DNA of 64,000 nt from Rhodovastum sp963714255 (GCA_963714255.1 CAVQNU010000027.1:430781-494780); one strand, 5' to 3'. Numbered from the stretch's first letter, positions 47,426 through 56,163 are shown. The notes: generated by a model not told the origin, from the letters alone. Numbers and translations are program-made.

Positions 47426-47977
47426 TCAGGTTGACTCGCCGAGCGCCTTGCGCCGCAGCATCTGCAGCCGGTCCCGGCCGTCAGGCGTGCGCGGGTCGAG
47501 TTCAAGAACTTTATCCCAGGCCGCCAGCGCGCCTTTCCAGTCCCCCTGTGCCTCGGCAATGCGAGACAGGGTTTGCAGGGCGACGAAATGCCGCGGTTCG
47601 CGCTGCAGAGTCGCCTGAATGTCGCGGATCGCCCCGGAATAGTCGCCGACGTGGAATTTCGTCAGTGCCCGACGCAACCAGGCTTCGGCATAGTCGGGCT
47701 CCAACACGAGCGCGTCGTCGAGCGAGTCAAGCGCGCCATCGGTGTCGCCCGACTCCAGGTCGTGCGCGCCCTGGTTCAACAGCAGCACCACCGCCGGAGA
47801 GCCGGCCTGCTGCCAGGTATTGCGGATCTTCCCTTCCAGCGCCGCCGCTGCTTCTTCGTTTGGCGCCATCTTCAGCGCGGCGAACAACTGCTCCAGTTCC
47901 GCCTTGCGCGCGTCCGGCCGCCCTTGCGCGAATGCGGGGCCGGCCAGGAGCAGGAGGAGGAGAACCAAAAGGCGCAT
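47426..47977 (-). CDS. Exported tetratricopeptide-repeat protein
   Basis: 183 residues. Signal peptide LLVLLLLLLAGPAFAQG, then three to four TPR-like helical pairs: GAHDLESGDTDGALDSLDDALVLEPDYAEAW (parts: GDTDGALDSLDDALVLEP), HVGDYSGAIRDIQATLQREP, AQGDWKGALAAWDKVLELDP. A protein-protein interaction scaffold in the periplasm. Follows the glcDEF operon on the same strand; functional link unknown. Confidence 0.88.
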   Translation of the reverse strand: MRLLVLLLLLLAGPAFAQGRPDARKAELEQLFAALKMAPNEEAAAALEGKIRNTWQQAGSPAVVLLLNQGAHDLESGDTDGALDSLDDALVLEPDYAEAWLRRALTKFHVGDYSGAIRDIQATLQREPRHFVALQTLSRIAEAQGDWKGALAAWDKVLELDPRTPDGRDRLQMLRRKALGEST

Positions 47978-48013
47978 ATAGAAATGGTGGTCGCTCTGCG
48001 CGCCGGCCGCAAG

Positions 48014-48052
48014 GTGAAGCAAGGCCAGGGCTGTGCCCTGGCCTTGCTTCAC
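48014..48052. repeat. Single-hairpin form of the dispersed element, copy M
   Basis: Perfect 18-bp arms GTGAAGCAAGGCCAGGGC and complement around TGT. Its edge includes the glcF TGA. It looks like the first stem of the element fused to an inverted flank, the second stem being lost. Confidence 0.9.
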
Positions 48053-49338
48053 TCCAGCCCCGGCCCGCCACCCATCCAGTCCAGCAGTGCAACCGTATGC
48101 ACCACCGGCACCCCACCCCCGGCGAGCTGCGCCATGCACCCAATATTTCCGGTCGCCACCACGTCCGGCCTGGTCGCAAGCAAGTTCTCCAGCTTGCGCG
48201 TGCGCAGCCGGGCCGCAAGCTCGGGCTGCAGCAGGTTGTAGGTGCCGGCCGAGCCGCAGCACAGATGCCCCTCCGCCGGTTCCACCACTCGGAACCCCGC
48301 CTTGCGCAGCAGCAGCTTGGGTGGGTCGGTCACTTTCTGGCCGTGCTGCAGGCTGCACGCGGCATGGTAGGCGACCGTCATCCCTGGCGGCGGGCGCTGC
48401 GGCGCATAGCCGAACTTGACCAGCGCCTCGGACACATCCAGCGCCAGTGCGGACACCCGCGCCGCCGCCTCCGCTTCAGGTTCGTCGCGGAACATGAAGC
48501 CGTAATCCTTCACCATCGTGCCGCAGCCCGAGGCGTTCATCACGATCGCGTCGAGGCCCGCGCCGTCGATCTCGCGGCTCCAGGCGGCGATGTTGGCACG
48601 GGCAGAGGCCATCGCCCGGTCGTGGCCGCCCATGTGGTGGGTCAGTGCGCCGCAGCAGCCCGCACCTTCAGCCACCACCACCTCGCCGCCCATGCGGGTC
48701 AGCAGGCGAATGGTGGCATCGTTGATCGCCGGGTCCAGCACCCGCTGCGCGCAGCCGGCCAGCAGCGCCACCCGGAAGCGCCGCGTGCCCTCGGCGGAGT
48801 GAACGCCAACGCCGTCCAGCGCGCCGGCCGGCGGCAACGACGCGGGCGCCATTTCGAGCATCGCCCGCAACCGCCGGAACAGGGTGCCACGGCGCGGCAG
48901 CAGCAGGGCGAACGGCCGCGCCAGCCGCGCCGCGCCCAGCACCCGGCGGAACCGCTCGGGATACGGCAGCACCGCGGTCAGTAACGCCCGCAGCAGGCGC
49001 TCGTGCCAGGGGCGGCGGTAGGTCTGCGAAATATAGGTCCGAGCGTGGTCGATCAGGTGCATGTAATGCACCCCGGACGGGCACGTCGTCATGCAGGACA
49101 GGCACGACAGGCAGCGGTCGATATGCAGCACCACCTCGCCGGTGGCGGGCCGGCCGGATTCCAGCATGTCCTTGATGAGGTAGATGCGCCCGCGCGGGCT
49201 GTCGAGTTCGTCGCCCAGCAGCACGAAGGTCGGGCAGGTGGCGGTGCACATGCCGCAATGCACGCAGGTGCGCAGCACCTGGTTTGAGGCGGCGGTGGCG
49301 GGATCGCGGAGCTGAATCAGGGAAAAACCGGTCTGCAT
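48049..49338 (-). CDS. glcF: Glycolate oxidase iron-sulfur subunit GlcF
   Basis: 429 residues. Two [4Fe-4S] motifs CVHCGMCTATCP and CLSCLSCMTTCP near the N-terminus and two CCG domains (GCCGALTHHMG, LCCGSAGTYN; also ASGCGTMVKDYG). Passes electrons from the FAD subunits to the membrane quinone pool. Third gene of glcD-glcE-glcF, 35 bp after glcE. The stop is inside hairpin copy M, which may end the operon transcript. Confidence 0.96.
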   Translation of the reverse strand: MQTGFSLIQLRDPATAASNQVLRTCVHCGMCTATCPTFVLLGDELDSPRGRIYLIKDMLESGRPATGEVVLHIDRCLSCLSCMTTCPSGVHYMHLIDHARTYISQTYRRPWHERLLRALLTAVLPYPERFRRVLGAARLARPFALLLPRRGTLFRRLRAMLEMAPASLPPAGALDGVGVHSAEGTRRFRVALLAGCAQRVLDPAINDATIRLLTRMGGEVVVAEGAGCCGALTHHMGGHDRAMASARANIAAWSREIDGAGLDAIVMNASGCGTMVKDYGFMFRDEPEAEAAARVSALALDVSEALVKFGYAPQRPPPGMTVAYHAACSLQHGQKVTDPPKLLLRKAGFRVVEPAEGHLCCGSAGTYNLLQPELAARLRTRKLENLLATRPDVVATGNIGCMAQLAGGGVPVVHTVALLDWMGGGPGLE

Positions 49339-49373
49339 GGCGGGTCAGGCCATGTGCGGCAGTGTGGCCGGGC

Positions 49374-50588
49374 TCATTCGCCCGCCCGCATGCGGCCCGG
49401 GTTGAGAATACCTTTCGGGTCGAACGCCAGCTTGACCCGGCTTGCGATCGCGGCCAGCGGCTTCGGCTCGGGCGGGATCACCGCGACCGCAGCGCGCAGC
49501 CTCTCCGGCGCGCGCAGCAGCATCCAGGTGCCGCCGGCCTCGCGCGCCGCGGCGCAGACGGTCTCGTGCGCTGCCTCGGTGGCGGGGCCGGCGATCCACA
49601 CCAGGCCGCCGCCCCAGTCGAGAAACCAGCGCGCATCGAACATCCGCTCCAGCACCGCCGCGACGCGCGGCCCGGCGGAGGGGCGCACCGAAACGCGCCA
49701 GATCGCGCCGGGCTCGCCCGCCAGCGGCGCGGCATCGCGTATCGCCGTCCAGCACGCCAGGGTGGCGGCATCGTCCAACACTTCCACCGGGCCGAACGAC
49801 GCGAGGTCGGCACGCAGGCGCTCGCTGCGATAGGCGACGAACGAGGCGAAATCCTCGAGACGGACCATGGCGGCCGCGCCGCGCAGTCCCGGCACATGCG
49901 GCGACAGCGCCGCCGGCACGTAGGCGGCGGCCGATACGCCGTACGGCGAGCCCAGCGCCGCCGACAGCACCGCCACGCCCTGCACCGGATCAAGCCCGTG
50001 CACCACCAACGTCGCCCGGCGTTCCGGCGCCGGCAGCACCTTCAGGGTGATTTCGGTGAGCACGGCGAGCGTGCCGTGGCTGCCGGTCAGCAGCTTGCAC
50101 AGATCGAGCCCGGTAACGTTCTTCAGCACCCGCCCGCCGGACCGGATCACCTCGCCGGTGCCGTTCACCGCCCGCACGCCCAGCACATGGTCGCGCATCG
50201 CGCCCCAGGCGACGCGGCGCGGACCGGACAGGTTGGCGGCCACCGCCCCGCCCAGCGTCGGGGCCGCGGTGCTGCCGAGCAAGGCGGAGAAATCGGGGAT
50301 TTCGGCGGTGATCTGCTGACCTTTCGCCGCCACCGTTGCGTTCAGATCGGCCACCGCCGTGCCCGCCCGCGCCGACAGCACCAGCTCCTCCGGCGAATAC
50401 AGCGTGATGCCCGTCAGCGCGCCGGTGGACAGCACCCGCGCCGCCTGCACCGGCCGCAACATGGCACGCTTGGAGCCGTTGCCCTGCACCAGCAACGGCT
50501 CGCCCGCCGCATAGGCCGCACGCACCGACGCAGCAATCCCCGCCTCGTCGGCGGGGGGCGCCAGTTCGGCCGCGAGCGCGGCGCTCAT
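49374..50588 (-). CDS. glcE: Glycolate oxidase FAD-binding subunit GlcE
   Basis: 404 residues. FAD_binding_4 fold: LLVQGNGSKRAM, ARAGTAVADLNATVAAKGQ, TLGGAVAANLSGPRRVAWGAMRDHVLG (parts: GGAVAANLSGPRRVAWGAM), GGRVLKNVTGLDLCKLLTGS. Short C-terminal domain as usual for GlcE. Its ATG overlaps the glcD stop by 4 bp (ATGA). Confidence 0.95.
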   Translation of the reverse strand: MSAALAAELAPPADEAGIAASVRAAYAAGEPLLVQGNGSKRAMLRPVQAARVLSTGALTGITLYSPEELVLSARAGTAVADLNATVAAKGQQITAEIPDFSALLGSTAAPTLGGAVAANLSGPRRVAWGAMRDHVLGVRAVNGTGEVIRSGGRVLKNVTGLDLCKLLTGSHGTLAVLTEITLKVLPAPERRATLVVHGLDPVQGVAVLSAALGSPYGVSAAAYVPAALSPHVPGLRGAAAMVRLEDFASFVAYRSERLRADLASFGPVEVLDDAATLACWTAIRDAAPLAGEPGAIWRVSVRPSAGPRVAAVLERMFDARWFLDWGGGLVWIAGPATEAAHETVCAAAREAGGTWMLLRAPERLRAAVAVIPPEPKPLAAIASRVKLAFDPKGILNPGRMRAGE

Positions 50589-52015
50589 GCGGGCGCCGAT
50601 TGCAGCGGGAACACTTTCGACGGGTTGAGCTGCCAGCTCGGGTCGAAGGCGGATTTGATGCGGCGCTGCTGGTCCAGTTCGGGCGGGGTGAACTGCACGC
50701 TCATCAGGTCGCGCTTCTCCACCCCCACCCCGTGCTCGCCGGTCAGGCAGCCGCCCACCTCGACGCACAGCGTCAGGATATCGGCGCCGAGATGCTCGGC
50801 GCGGCGGAAACTGTCCGGGTCGTTGGCGTCATACATGATCAGCGGATGCAGATTGCCGTCGCCGGCGTGAAAGATGTTCACCACTTGCAGCTGGCTTTGC
50901 GCTCCCATTTCGCCAATCCGGCGCAGCACCTCGGCCAGCCGGCTGGTGGGAATGACACCGTCCATGCACAGATAATCCGGGCTGATCCGCCCGACCGCGG
51001 CGAACGCCCCTTTGCGGCCCTTCCAGATCGCCGCACTTTCTTCCGCCGACGCCGAAATCCTCAGGCTGATCGGGTCGTGCCGGGCGCAAATCTCCCGGAT
51101 TCGGCCCAGCAACTCGTCCTGCTCGGCGGCACTGCCTTCCACCTCGATGATCAGCATCGCCTCGGCATCGAGCGGATAGCCGGCATGGGCGAAGGCCTCG
51201 CAGGCATGGATCGCCGGACGGTCCATGAATTCCAGCGCCACCGGAATGATGCCCGACGCGATGATCGACGCCACGCAGGCGCCGGCTACCTCGTTGGAGC
51301 GGAACGCCGCCAGCATGGCGCGTGCGCCTTCCGGGGAATGCAGGATGCGCACCGTCACCTCGGTCACGATCGCCAGCTGCCCCTCACTGCCGGTGAGCAG
51401 GCCGAGCCAGTCATAGCCGGCGGCATCAAGGTAACTGCCGCCGACCTCCACCACCTCGCCCTCGACGGTCACCAACTTCAGGCCGAGCAGGTTGTTGGCG
51501 GTCACGCCGTAGCGCAGGCAATGCGCGCCACCCGCATTCATGTTGACGTTGCCGCCAATCATGCAGGCGAGCTGGCTGGACGGGTCGGGGGCGTAGAAAA
51601 ACCCACTCGCCTGCACGGCCTGGGTGATGCCGATATTGGTGACCCCGGCCTGCACCACCGCCAGCCGGTCGGCGGTGTCGATTTCCAGAATCCGGTTCAT
51701 GCGCATCAGCCCGAGCACGACCGCATCTTCCATCGGCAGCGCCCCGCCCGACAGCGAGGTGCCGGCACCGCGCGGCACCACGCGCACGCCTTCGCGGTGG
51801 AGGAATTTCATGATTTCGGCCACCTGTGCGGTGGTCTCGGGCAGCACCACGGCTAGCGGCACTTGCCGATAAGCGGTCAGCCCGTCGGTTTCGTAGGGCC
51901 GCAGGAGCAGTTGCTCGGCGATCACCGCATCCGCTGGCAACAGGCGGCGCAGGCCGGCCACGATGGCGTCGCGGCGCGCAAGCACGTCCTGCCGCGGGGG
52001 CAGCTGGGTGATCAT
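50585..52015 (-). CDS. glcD: Glycolate oxidase subunit GlcD (FAD-linked)
   Basis: Catalytic FAD subunit oxidising glycolate (or D-lactate) to glyoxylate; 476 residues. PP-loop VPRGAGTSLSGGALP, SQLACMIGGNVNMNAGG, LLTGSEGQLAIVTEV, and the C-terminal NIFHAGDGNLHP and GGCLTGEHGVG with substrate His residues. First gene of glcDEF. No glcC regulator adjacent. D-lactate dehydrogenase is the main alternative, but presence of glcE and glcF settles it. Confidence 0.96.
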   Translation of the reverse strand: MITQLPPRQDVLARRDAIVAGLRRLLPADAVIAEQLLLRPYETDGLTAYRQVPLAVVLPETTAQVAEIMKFLHREGVRVVPRGAGTSLSGGALPMEDAVVLGLMRMNRILEIDTADRLAVVQAGVTNIGITQAVQASGFFYAPDPSSQLACMIGGNVNMNAGGAHCLRYGVTANNLLGLKLVTVEGEVVEVGGSYLDAAGYDWLGLLTGSEGQLAIVTEVTVRILHSPEGARAMLAAFRSNEVAGACVASIIASGIIPVALEFMDRPAIHACEAFAHAGYPLDAEAMLIIEVEGSAAEQDELLGRIREICARHDPISLRISASAEESAAIWKGRKGAFAAVGRISPDYLCMDGVIPTSRLAEVLRRIGEMGAQSQLQVVNIFHAGDGNLHPLIMYDANDPDSFRRAEHLGADILTLCVEVGGCLTGEHGVGVEKRDLMSVQFTPPELDQQRRIKSAFDPSWQLNPSKVFPLQSAPA

Positions 52016-52043
52016 GTGACGTCCTCCGGGTGAAACGTAGCAG

Positions 52044-52117
52044 TCGGGGCGTAGCCCCGAACCCCACCAGGGGGCTTTGCCCCCTGGACCCCCACCAAGG
52101 GCAAAGCCCTTGGAACC
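52044..52117. repeat. Dispersed triple-hairpin element, subtype 2, copy N
   Basis: TCGGGGC-GTA-GCCCCGA, CCAGGGGGC-TTT-GCCCCCTGG and CCAAGGGC-AAA-GCCCTTGG stems. Upstream of glcD, next to copy O. Confidence 0.92.
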
Positions 52118-52121
52118 CGTT

Positions 52122-52207
52122 CTTAAGTTATGGGGTCAAGGGGGCCACTGCCCGTCGCGCGAAGGCGCGCTGCGCGCAGGGCGGGTCCAGGGCAGAGCCC
52201 TGGCCTT
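52122..52207 (-). repeat. Dispersed double-hairpin 3'-end element, copy O, with internal insertion
   Basis: CTTAAG, AGGGGGC stem start, then about 25 extra bases at 52153-52178 made of GCGCG runs (CGTCGCGCGAAGGCGCGC), then the CCAGGGC/GCCCTGG stem. Ends 5 bp from the phbB stop. Confidence 0.85.
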
Positions 52208-52211
52208 GGCC

Positions 52212-52934
52212 TTAATACATATGCTGCCCGCCATTTATCGACAAAGTCGAGCCGGTAATAAAGTCGGCCTCGTCGGCGGTCAGGAACACCACCCCACGGG
52301 CGATGTCGTCGGCATGCCCAAGCCGCCCCATCGGAATGCGGGCGATGATCTTCTGCAGCACGTCTTCCGGCACCGCGCGCACCATTTCGGTGTCCACATA
52401 GCCCGGCGCCACCGCGTTCACGGTAATGCCGAATTTGGCGCCTTCCTGCGCCAACGCCTTGGTAAAGCCGTGAATGCCCGACTTGGCGGCCGCATAGTTG
52501 ACCTGGCCATACTGGCCCGCCTGGCCGTTCAGCGAACCGACATTGACGATGCGGCCGAACTTCGCCGCCCGCATGTCGTCGAACACCAGCTTGCACAGGT
52601 TGAAACACGAGCCGAGGTTGGTGTCGACCACCGCATCCCACATGTCGCGCGTCATCCGTGCCATCGTTCCGTCGCGGGTGATGCCGGCGTTGTTGACCAG
52701 GACCTCGATCTTGCCGACCTCGGCATGGATGCGGTCGACCGCTTCCTTGCAGGCCTGGAAGTCGCTGACATCGAACTTGTAGACGGCGATGCCGGTTTCC
52801 TCGCGGAACGCCGCGGCGGCCGTATCGTTGCTGGCGTAATTGGCGACCACCGTCCGTCCCGCCGCCTTCAGCTCGCGGCTTATTTCCGCCCCGATGCCGC
52901 GCGTACCGCCGGTGACCAGTGCAATCCTGCTCAT
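52212..52934 (-). CDS. phbB: Acetoacetyl-CoA reductase
   Basis: NADPH-dependent SDR giving (R)-3-hydroxybutyryl-CoA for PHA. 240 residues from ATG 52934 behind GGGAGGA. TGGTRGIGAEI cofactor site, NNAGITRDGTM, catalytic Ser in NVGSLNGQAGQYGQVNYAAAKSG (parts: GSLNGQAGQYGQVNYAAAK: Tyr/Lys), typical PhbB rather than FabG. phaC, phaE-like and phaR lie within 3 kb. Divergent from the CBS/BON gene; an FNR-like box lies 91 bp upstream. Confidence 0.94.
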   Translation of the reverse strand: MSRIALVTGGTRGIGAEISRELKAAGRTVVANYASNDTAAAAFREETGIAVYKFDVSDFQACKEAVDRIHAEVGKIEVLVNNAGITRDGTMARMTRDMWDAVVDTNLGSCFNLCKLVFDDMRAAKFGRIVNVGSLNGQAGQYGQVNYAAAKSGIHGFTKALAQEGAKFGITVNAVAPGYVDTEMVRAVPEDVLQKIIARIPMGRLGHADDIARGVVFLTADEADFITGSTLSINGGQHMY

Positions 52935-53024
52935 TCGAATCCTCCCAGTGAAACGTTGGACGTAGCGTAGCATCCATGCCGGGCCGCGCCAGCGTCAACT
53001 GGCATCAATCCGGCGCGGGCGTCG

Positions 53025-53038
53025 TTGACGCAGGTCAA
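53025..53038. promoter_or_regulatory. FNR/FixK/CRP-type palindromic box
   Basis: TTGACGCAGGTCAA matches TTGA-N6-TCAA, the FNR/FixK family operator. It is 61 bp before the CBS/BON start and 91 bp from the phbB start, so either or both may respond to oxygen. Confidence 0.6.
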
Positions 53039-53099
53039 CGTCCCTGCGATACCGTATCAGCTCGCGGCCAGACACCACTCCCGCAGAAGGAGACTCCGC

Positions 53100-53565
53100 A
53101 TGAACGCTGGCGACATCATGACCACACGGCTCGCCACTGCGACGCCCCAGAACTCCGCTGCTGGACTTGGTTCGGTTGATGGTCGACCGGCATGTGGACG
53201 CGGTGCCGATCGTCGCCGACCGGCAACTGGTCGGCCTGATCACCCACGATGATGTGATCCGCGCCCTGGCCAGCCGCAACGGCGCCACCGGGGCGCTCTC
53301 GGACGCCGACCGGCGCATCCGCGATGCCTTCGCCGCTTCAGTGTCGGGCCCGCCCTGGTCGGACGGGGCGAGCAACCCGACCTGCATCGTCGACGAGGGC
53401 GTCGTGCATCTGTGGGGCCCCGTCGATTCGGCGGCCGACCGGCAGGCGCTGGTGACGCTGGCGGAGGCGCTGCCCGGCGTGCACCGGGTCGAGGATCACA
53501 TGACCGTGCCGCCCCACGCCGACCCGTTCGAGCGCCCCAACTGGCCGCTCCCCGCCCGGCCCTGA
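53100..53565 (+). CDS. CBS and BON domain protein, frameshifted
   Basis: Reads from ATG 53100 (behind AAGGAG) as NAGDIMTTRLATATPQ, then breaks at 53150-53152; the next frame carries TPLLDLVRLMVDRHVDAVPI, ADRQLVGLITHDDVIRALA and on to 53565. One extra A explains the break. Repaired length about 154 residues: a CBS motif pair (adenosine-ligand binding) and a BON domain (about 75-145; VVHLWGPVDSAADRQALV, GVHRVEDHM). Such proteins are often part of low-oxygen or stress regulons. An FNR/FixK-like box is upstream. Confidence 0.85.
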
Positions 53566-53568
53566 CGG

Positions 53569-54651
53569 TCAGGCGCGGGGCGGCAGCCCGCGCATCCAGC
53601 CCAGCAACGGCCGCCACAGCGCCGCCTCGGCGCCAGACCCTGCGGCCATGCCGATATGGCCGGCCGCCGGTTCGTGCAGCACAGCGCCGCGAATGGACGC
53701 GGCGAGCGGGCGCGCGCTTTCCGGCGGAACAATGCGGTCCCGTCCCGGCACCGCGACGAAACAAGGCAGGTCGAGCGTTGCCGGCGCGACCGCCAGCCCG
53801 GCCACCGTCCAGGTGCCGCGCCCCGGCGTGTTGGCGCCATACCAGCCGGACAGGCATTCGCGCGCCACCGGCGCGGCCAGCGGCACGCCATCGTTCAGCC
53901 AGTCCTCCAGCGCCACGAACAGCCGCGCCCGCTCGCTGTCCTGCTCGAGGCGGCCGAAGGCGCGGTATTTGGCGCCGACGCCGAACGGGTCGAGCATGGC
54001 GAACAGCGATTGCAGGATGTCGACCGGCAGCGTGCCGGCGAACGCCATGGCCGGCTCCAGCAACGGCGCCATCCGGGCCATCCTGGCGGAGCCTTCCGGA
54101 TCGGCGGCGTGGAAGTCCCACGGCGTGGCCAGCAATGCCAGCGCCGCCACCAGGTCGGGCCGGCGCTGCGCTGCAGCAACGGTCAGCAGCCCGCCCATGC
54201 AATAGCCGGCCAGCACCACCCGTCCGCCCACGGCCGTCAACGCGCGCTCCAGCCGGCCGGCAATATAGTCGGTCAGGCAAAACCGGCGCTCCGCCTCGCC
54301 CGGCCAGCCCCAGTCGAGCAGCAGCACGCGCAGCCCCTGCCCGGCCAGGAACCGCGCCATCGACCGCCCCGGCGCGAGGTCGAGCACGCTGGCACGGTTG
54401 ACCAGGCTTGGCACCAGCACCAGCGTCGGCCCCTCGGCCCTGGCGGCGCCGAAATCCAGCAGCCGGCTGCCGCCCTCGGTCCACAGCACCGGCGGGTCGG
54501 GCAGGTCGCGCCGCCAGGGGTGGCGGCGATAGGCGGCGATGCCAGCGATCAAGTCCCGGTCCTGGCGCAAGGCCTCGATCAGCACCGCCTGCGGGAACGC
54601 CCCCTTCTGGCCGGCCGCCATGCGCTGCACTGCCTCGGCGACGCCTTGCAC
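53569..54651 (-). CDS. phaC: PHA synthase, class III-like PhaC (alpha/beta hydrolase fold)
   Basis: About 360 residues from GTG 54651, 4 bp after the PhaE-like stop; the frame stays open to 54828, but that part overlaps the PhaE-like gene. Catalytic Cys in the lipase-type box LAGYCMGGLLTV, Asp in VPGRDRIVPP, His in AAGHIGMAAG; also LVLVPSLVNRASVLDLAPGRS and LLLDWGWPG, hallmark PhaC segments. Size and the neighbouring small gene suggest class III (PhaC+PhaE), whereas class I enzymes are about 590 residues. The gene is isolated from phaA. Confidence 0.88.
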   Translation of the reverse strand: MQGVAEAVQRMAAGQKGAFPQAVLIEALRQDRDLIAGIAAYRRHPWRRDLPDPPVLWTEGGSRLLDFGAARAEGPTLVLVPSLVNRASVLDLAPGRSMARFLAGQGLRVLLLDWGWPGEAERRFCLTDYIAGRLERALTAVGGRVVLAGYCMGGLLTVAAAQRRPDLVAALALLATPWDFHAADPEGSARMARMAPLLEPAMAFAGTLPVDILQSLFAMLDPFGVGAKYRAFGRLEQDSERARLFVALEDWLNDGVPLAAPVARECLSGWYGANTPGRGTWTVAGLAVAPATLDLPCFVAVPGRDRIVPPESARPLAASIRGAVLHEPAAGHIGMAAGSGAEAALWRPLLGWMRGLPPRA

Positions 54652-54655
54652 CCGC

Positions 54656-55039
54656 TCAGCGGCGGCGGCGGCGCTGCTCCAACCCGGCCAGACGCCGTTC
54701 AAGCTCTGCGACGCGGTCACGGAGCTGCAGGATTTCACCATCGCGAGCATCAGGTGCAGCAGCAGCGGGCGCGGGCCGCGGCGCAGCAGCGGGCCCGGCG
54801 GCACGTCTTCCGTGTCGGGCAGGCTCATCGGCCGCCGCGCGCGGCAGGCCGGCGATCATCGCGCCCGCAGCCGCCGCCCACAGCGACAGCAGCACATGCC
54901 ACGTCTCCTGCGCCTCGCGGTCGACCGCGAGCGCCGCGAGTTCGCTCTGCCACAGGGTAATCCAGTCCCGCGCCAGGGCATGCAGATCCTCGCCATCCGG
55001 ATCGCTGGCCGGCGGGTCGAGCCGTTCGCCGGCCGTCAT
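54656..55039 (-). CDS. Short PhaE-like partner of the PHA synthase
   Basis: 127 residues; I infer PhaE from position and pattern, not from strong identity. N-terminal helix LARDWITLWQSELAALAVD and WHVLLSLWAAAAGAMI, a Pro/Ala linker, and a C-terminal coiled coil LQLRDRVAELERRLAGLEQRR, which in PhaE contacts PhaC. Known PhaE proteins are about 300-400 residues, so this one is very short. It stops 4 bp before phaC and would be co-translated with it. Confidence 0.6.
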   Translation of the reverse strand: MTAGERLDPPASDPDGEDLHALARDWITLWQSELAALAVDREAQETWHVLLSLWAAAAGAMIAGLPRAAADEPARHGRRAAGPAAAPRPAPAAAAPDARDGEILQLRDRVAELERRLAGLEQRRRRR

Positions 55040-55206
55040 GCGTCATCCACCCTCCTGCCGCAGGCCGGACACCCGGCCAGGGCGCACCTTAGCAGGACAG
55101 ACCGTGTTTTGGATGTTGCGGCGCCGCATGCTAGCCTGAGGTGAGGCCTTGTTCCATCATCATCCAACCGCCACCGCGTCCAACCGCCACCGCCCGGGGG
55201 GCCCCC

Positions 55207-55860
55207 ATGTCGCCGACCTCGCAGACCAACGGCGGTGCGTCTTCCACCGAGAAGCCACCTGTCGTCGTCAAGAAATACGCCAACCGGCGCCTGTACAATA
55301 CCGAAAGCTCGAGCTACATCACGCTCGACACCCTGGCCGAAATGGTGCGGGATGGTCGGGACTTCGTGGTCTACGATGCCAAGACGGGCGACGACATCAC
55401 CCGCAGCGTGCTGACTCAGATCATCGTCGAGGAGGAAAACAAGGGCCGCAATCTGCTGCCCACCGGGTTTCTCCGCCAATTGATCGGATTTTATGGCGAT
55501 TCCGTGCAAACGATCGTGCCCCGCTACCTGGAGCAGGCACTGACGACCTTCGCGCGCCAGCAGGAGCAGATGCGCGATGCCATGAAGCAGACCATGGGCA
55601 ATTTCTTTTCCCCGTTCGGCATCGACGAGGTGAGCCGGCAGAACATGGCGGTCATTGAGCGGGCCATGAGCCTGTTCACGCCGTTTTACCAGCCGCCGGA
55701 CGGCGGCGCGCCACGCCCGGCCGAGAATGTGCTGGAAGAACTCGCCGCTTTACGGGACGAGGTGGACAGTTTGCGCCGCCAACTGGCCGAGGCGCAGAAG
55801 CCTGCGGCGCCGGAGGGATCGGCCCCGCCTCAGGCCGAACAGGCCAAGAAAGTTGGGTAA
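55207..55860 (+). CDS. phaR: Polyhydroxyalkanoate synthesis repressor PhaR
   Basis: 217 residues. PHB/PHA accumulation regulator DNA-binding domain VVVKKYANRRLYNTESSSYI, LAEMVRDGRDFVVYDAKTGDDITRSVLTQI (parts: GRDFVVYDAKTGDDITRSVL), LPTGFLRQLIGFYGDS, then a helical coiled C-region (EELAALRDEVDSLRRQLAEAQ). Binds promoters of phasin genes and the growing PHA chain. ATG 55207 is conservative; a GTG at 55141 is in frame. Divergent from the phaE-phaC operon. Confidence 0.95.
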   Translation: MSPTSQTNGGASSTEKPPVVVKKYANRRLYNTESSSYITLDTLAEMVRDGRDFVVYDAKTGDDITRSVLTQIIVEEENKGRNLLPTGFLRQLIGFYGDSVQTIVPRYLEQALTTFARQQEQMRDAMKQTMGNFFSPFGIDEVSRQNMAVIERAMSLFTPFYQPPDGGAPRPAENVLEELAALRDEVDSLRRQLAEAQKPAAPEGSAPPQAEQAKKVG

Positions 55861-55871
55861 TTTAAAAAAGA

Positions 55872-55934
55872 AAGGCCAGGGCTCTGCCCTGGACCCGACA
55901 GGAGGCGGTGGCCCCCTGCACCCCGCACCTCAAG
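55872..55934 (+). repeat. Dispersed double-hairpin 3'-end element, copy P
   Basis: CCAGGGC-TCT-GCCCTGG stem and a slightly imperfect second stem (CAGGAGGC/GCCCCCTG); ends CTCAAG. It fills the space between the convergent phaR and rpmJ stops. Confidence 0.88.
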
Positions 55935-55944
55935 ACAGCCTGGG

Positions 55945-56070
55945 TTAGCCCTGGCGGCACTTCATGCGGGGGTTCTTCTTGTTGATCACGTAGACGCGGC
56001 CATGCCGACGCACGACGCGGCAGTTCTTGTCGCGGGTCTTGGCCGACTTCAGGCTGTTGCGGATGCGCAT
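55945..56070 (-). CDS. rpmJ: 50S ribosomal protein L36
   Basis: 41 residues, too short for common gene lists but unmistakable: RIRNSLKSAKTRDKNCRVVR, HGRVYVINKKNPRMKCRQG. The family's zinc ligands are partly replaced (Cys17 and Cys39 kept), consistent with a C-minus-type L36 common in proteobacteria. Stop TAA at 55945; start ATG 56070. Monocistronic. Confidence 0.95.
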   Translation of the reverse strand: MRIRNSLKSAKTRDKNCRVVRRHGRVYVINKKNPRMKCRQG

Positions 56071-56163
56071 GGTAAGGACGCCTTGGGTTCGCGAAACAGT
56101 ATGGAGCGGGGCGAATTAGGGGGCCGGGAGCGCGCTGTCAAGTTGCGCGTTGCCCAGGCCGGC

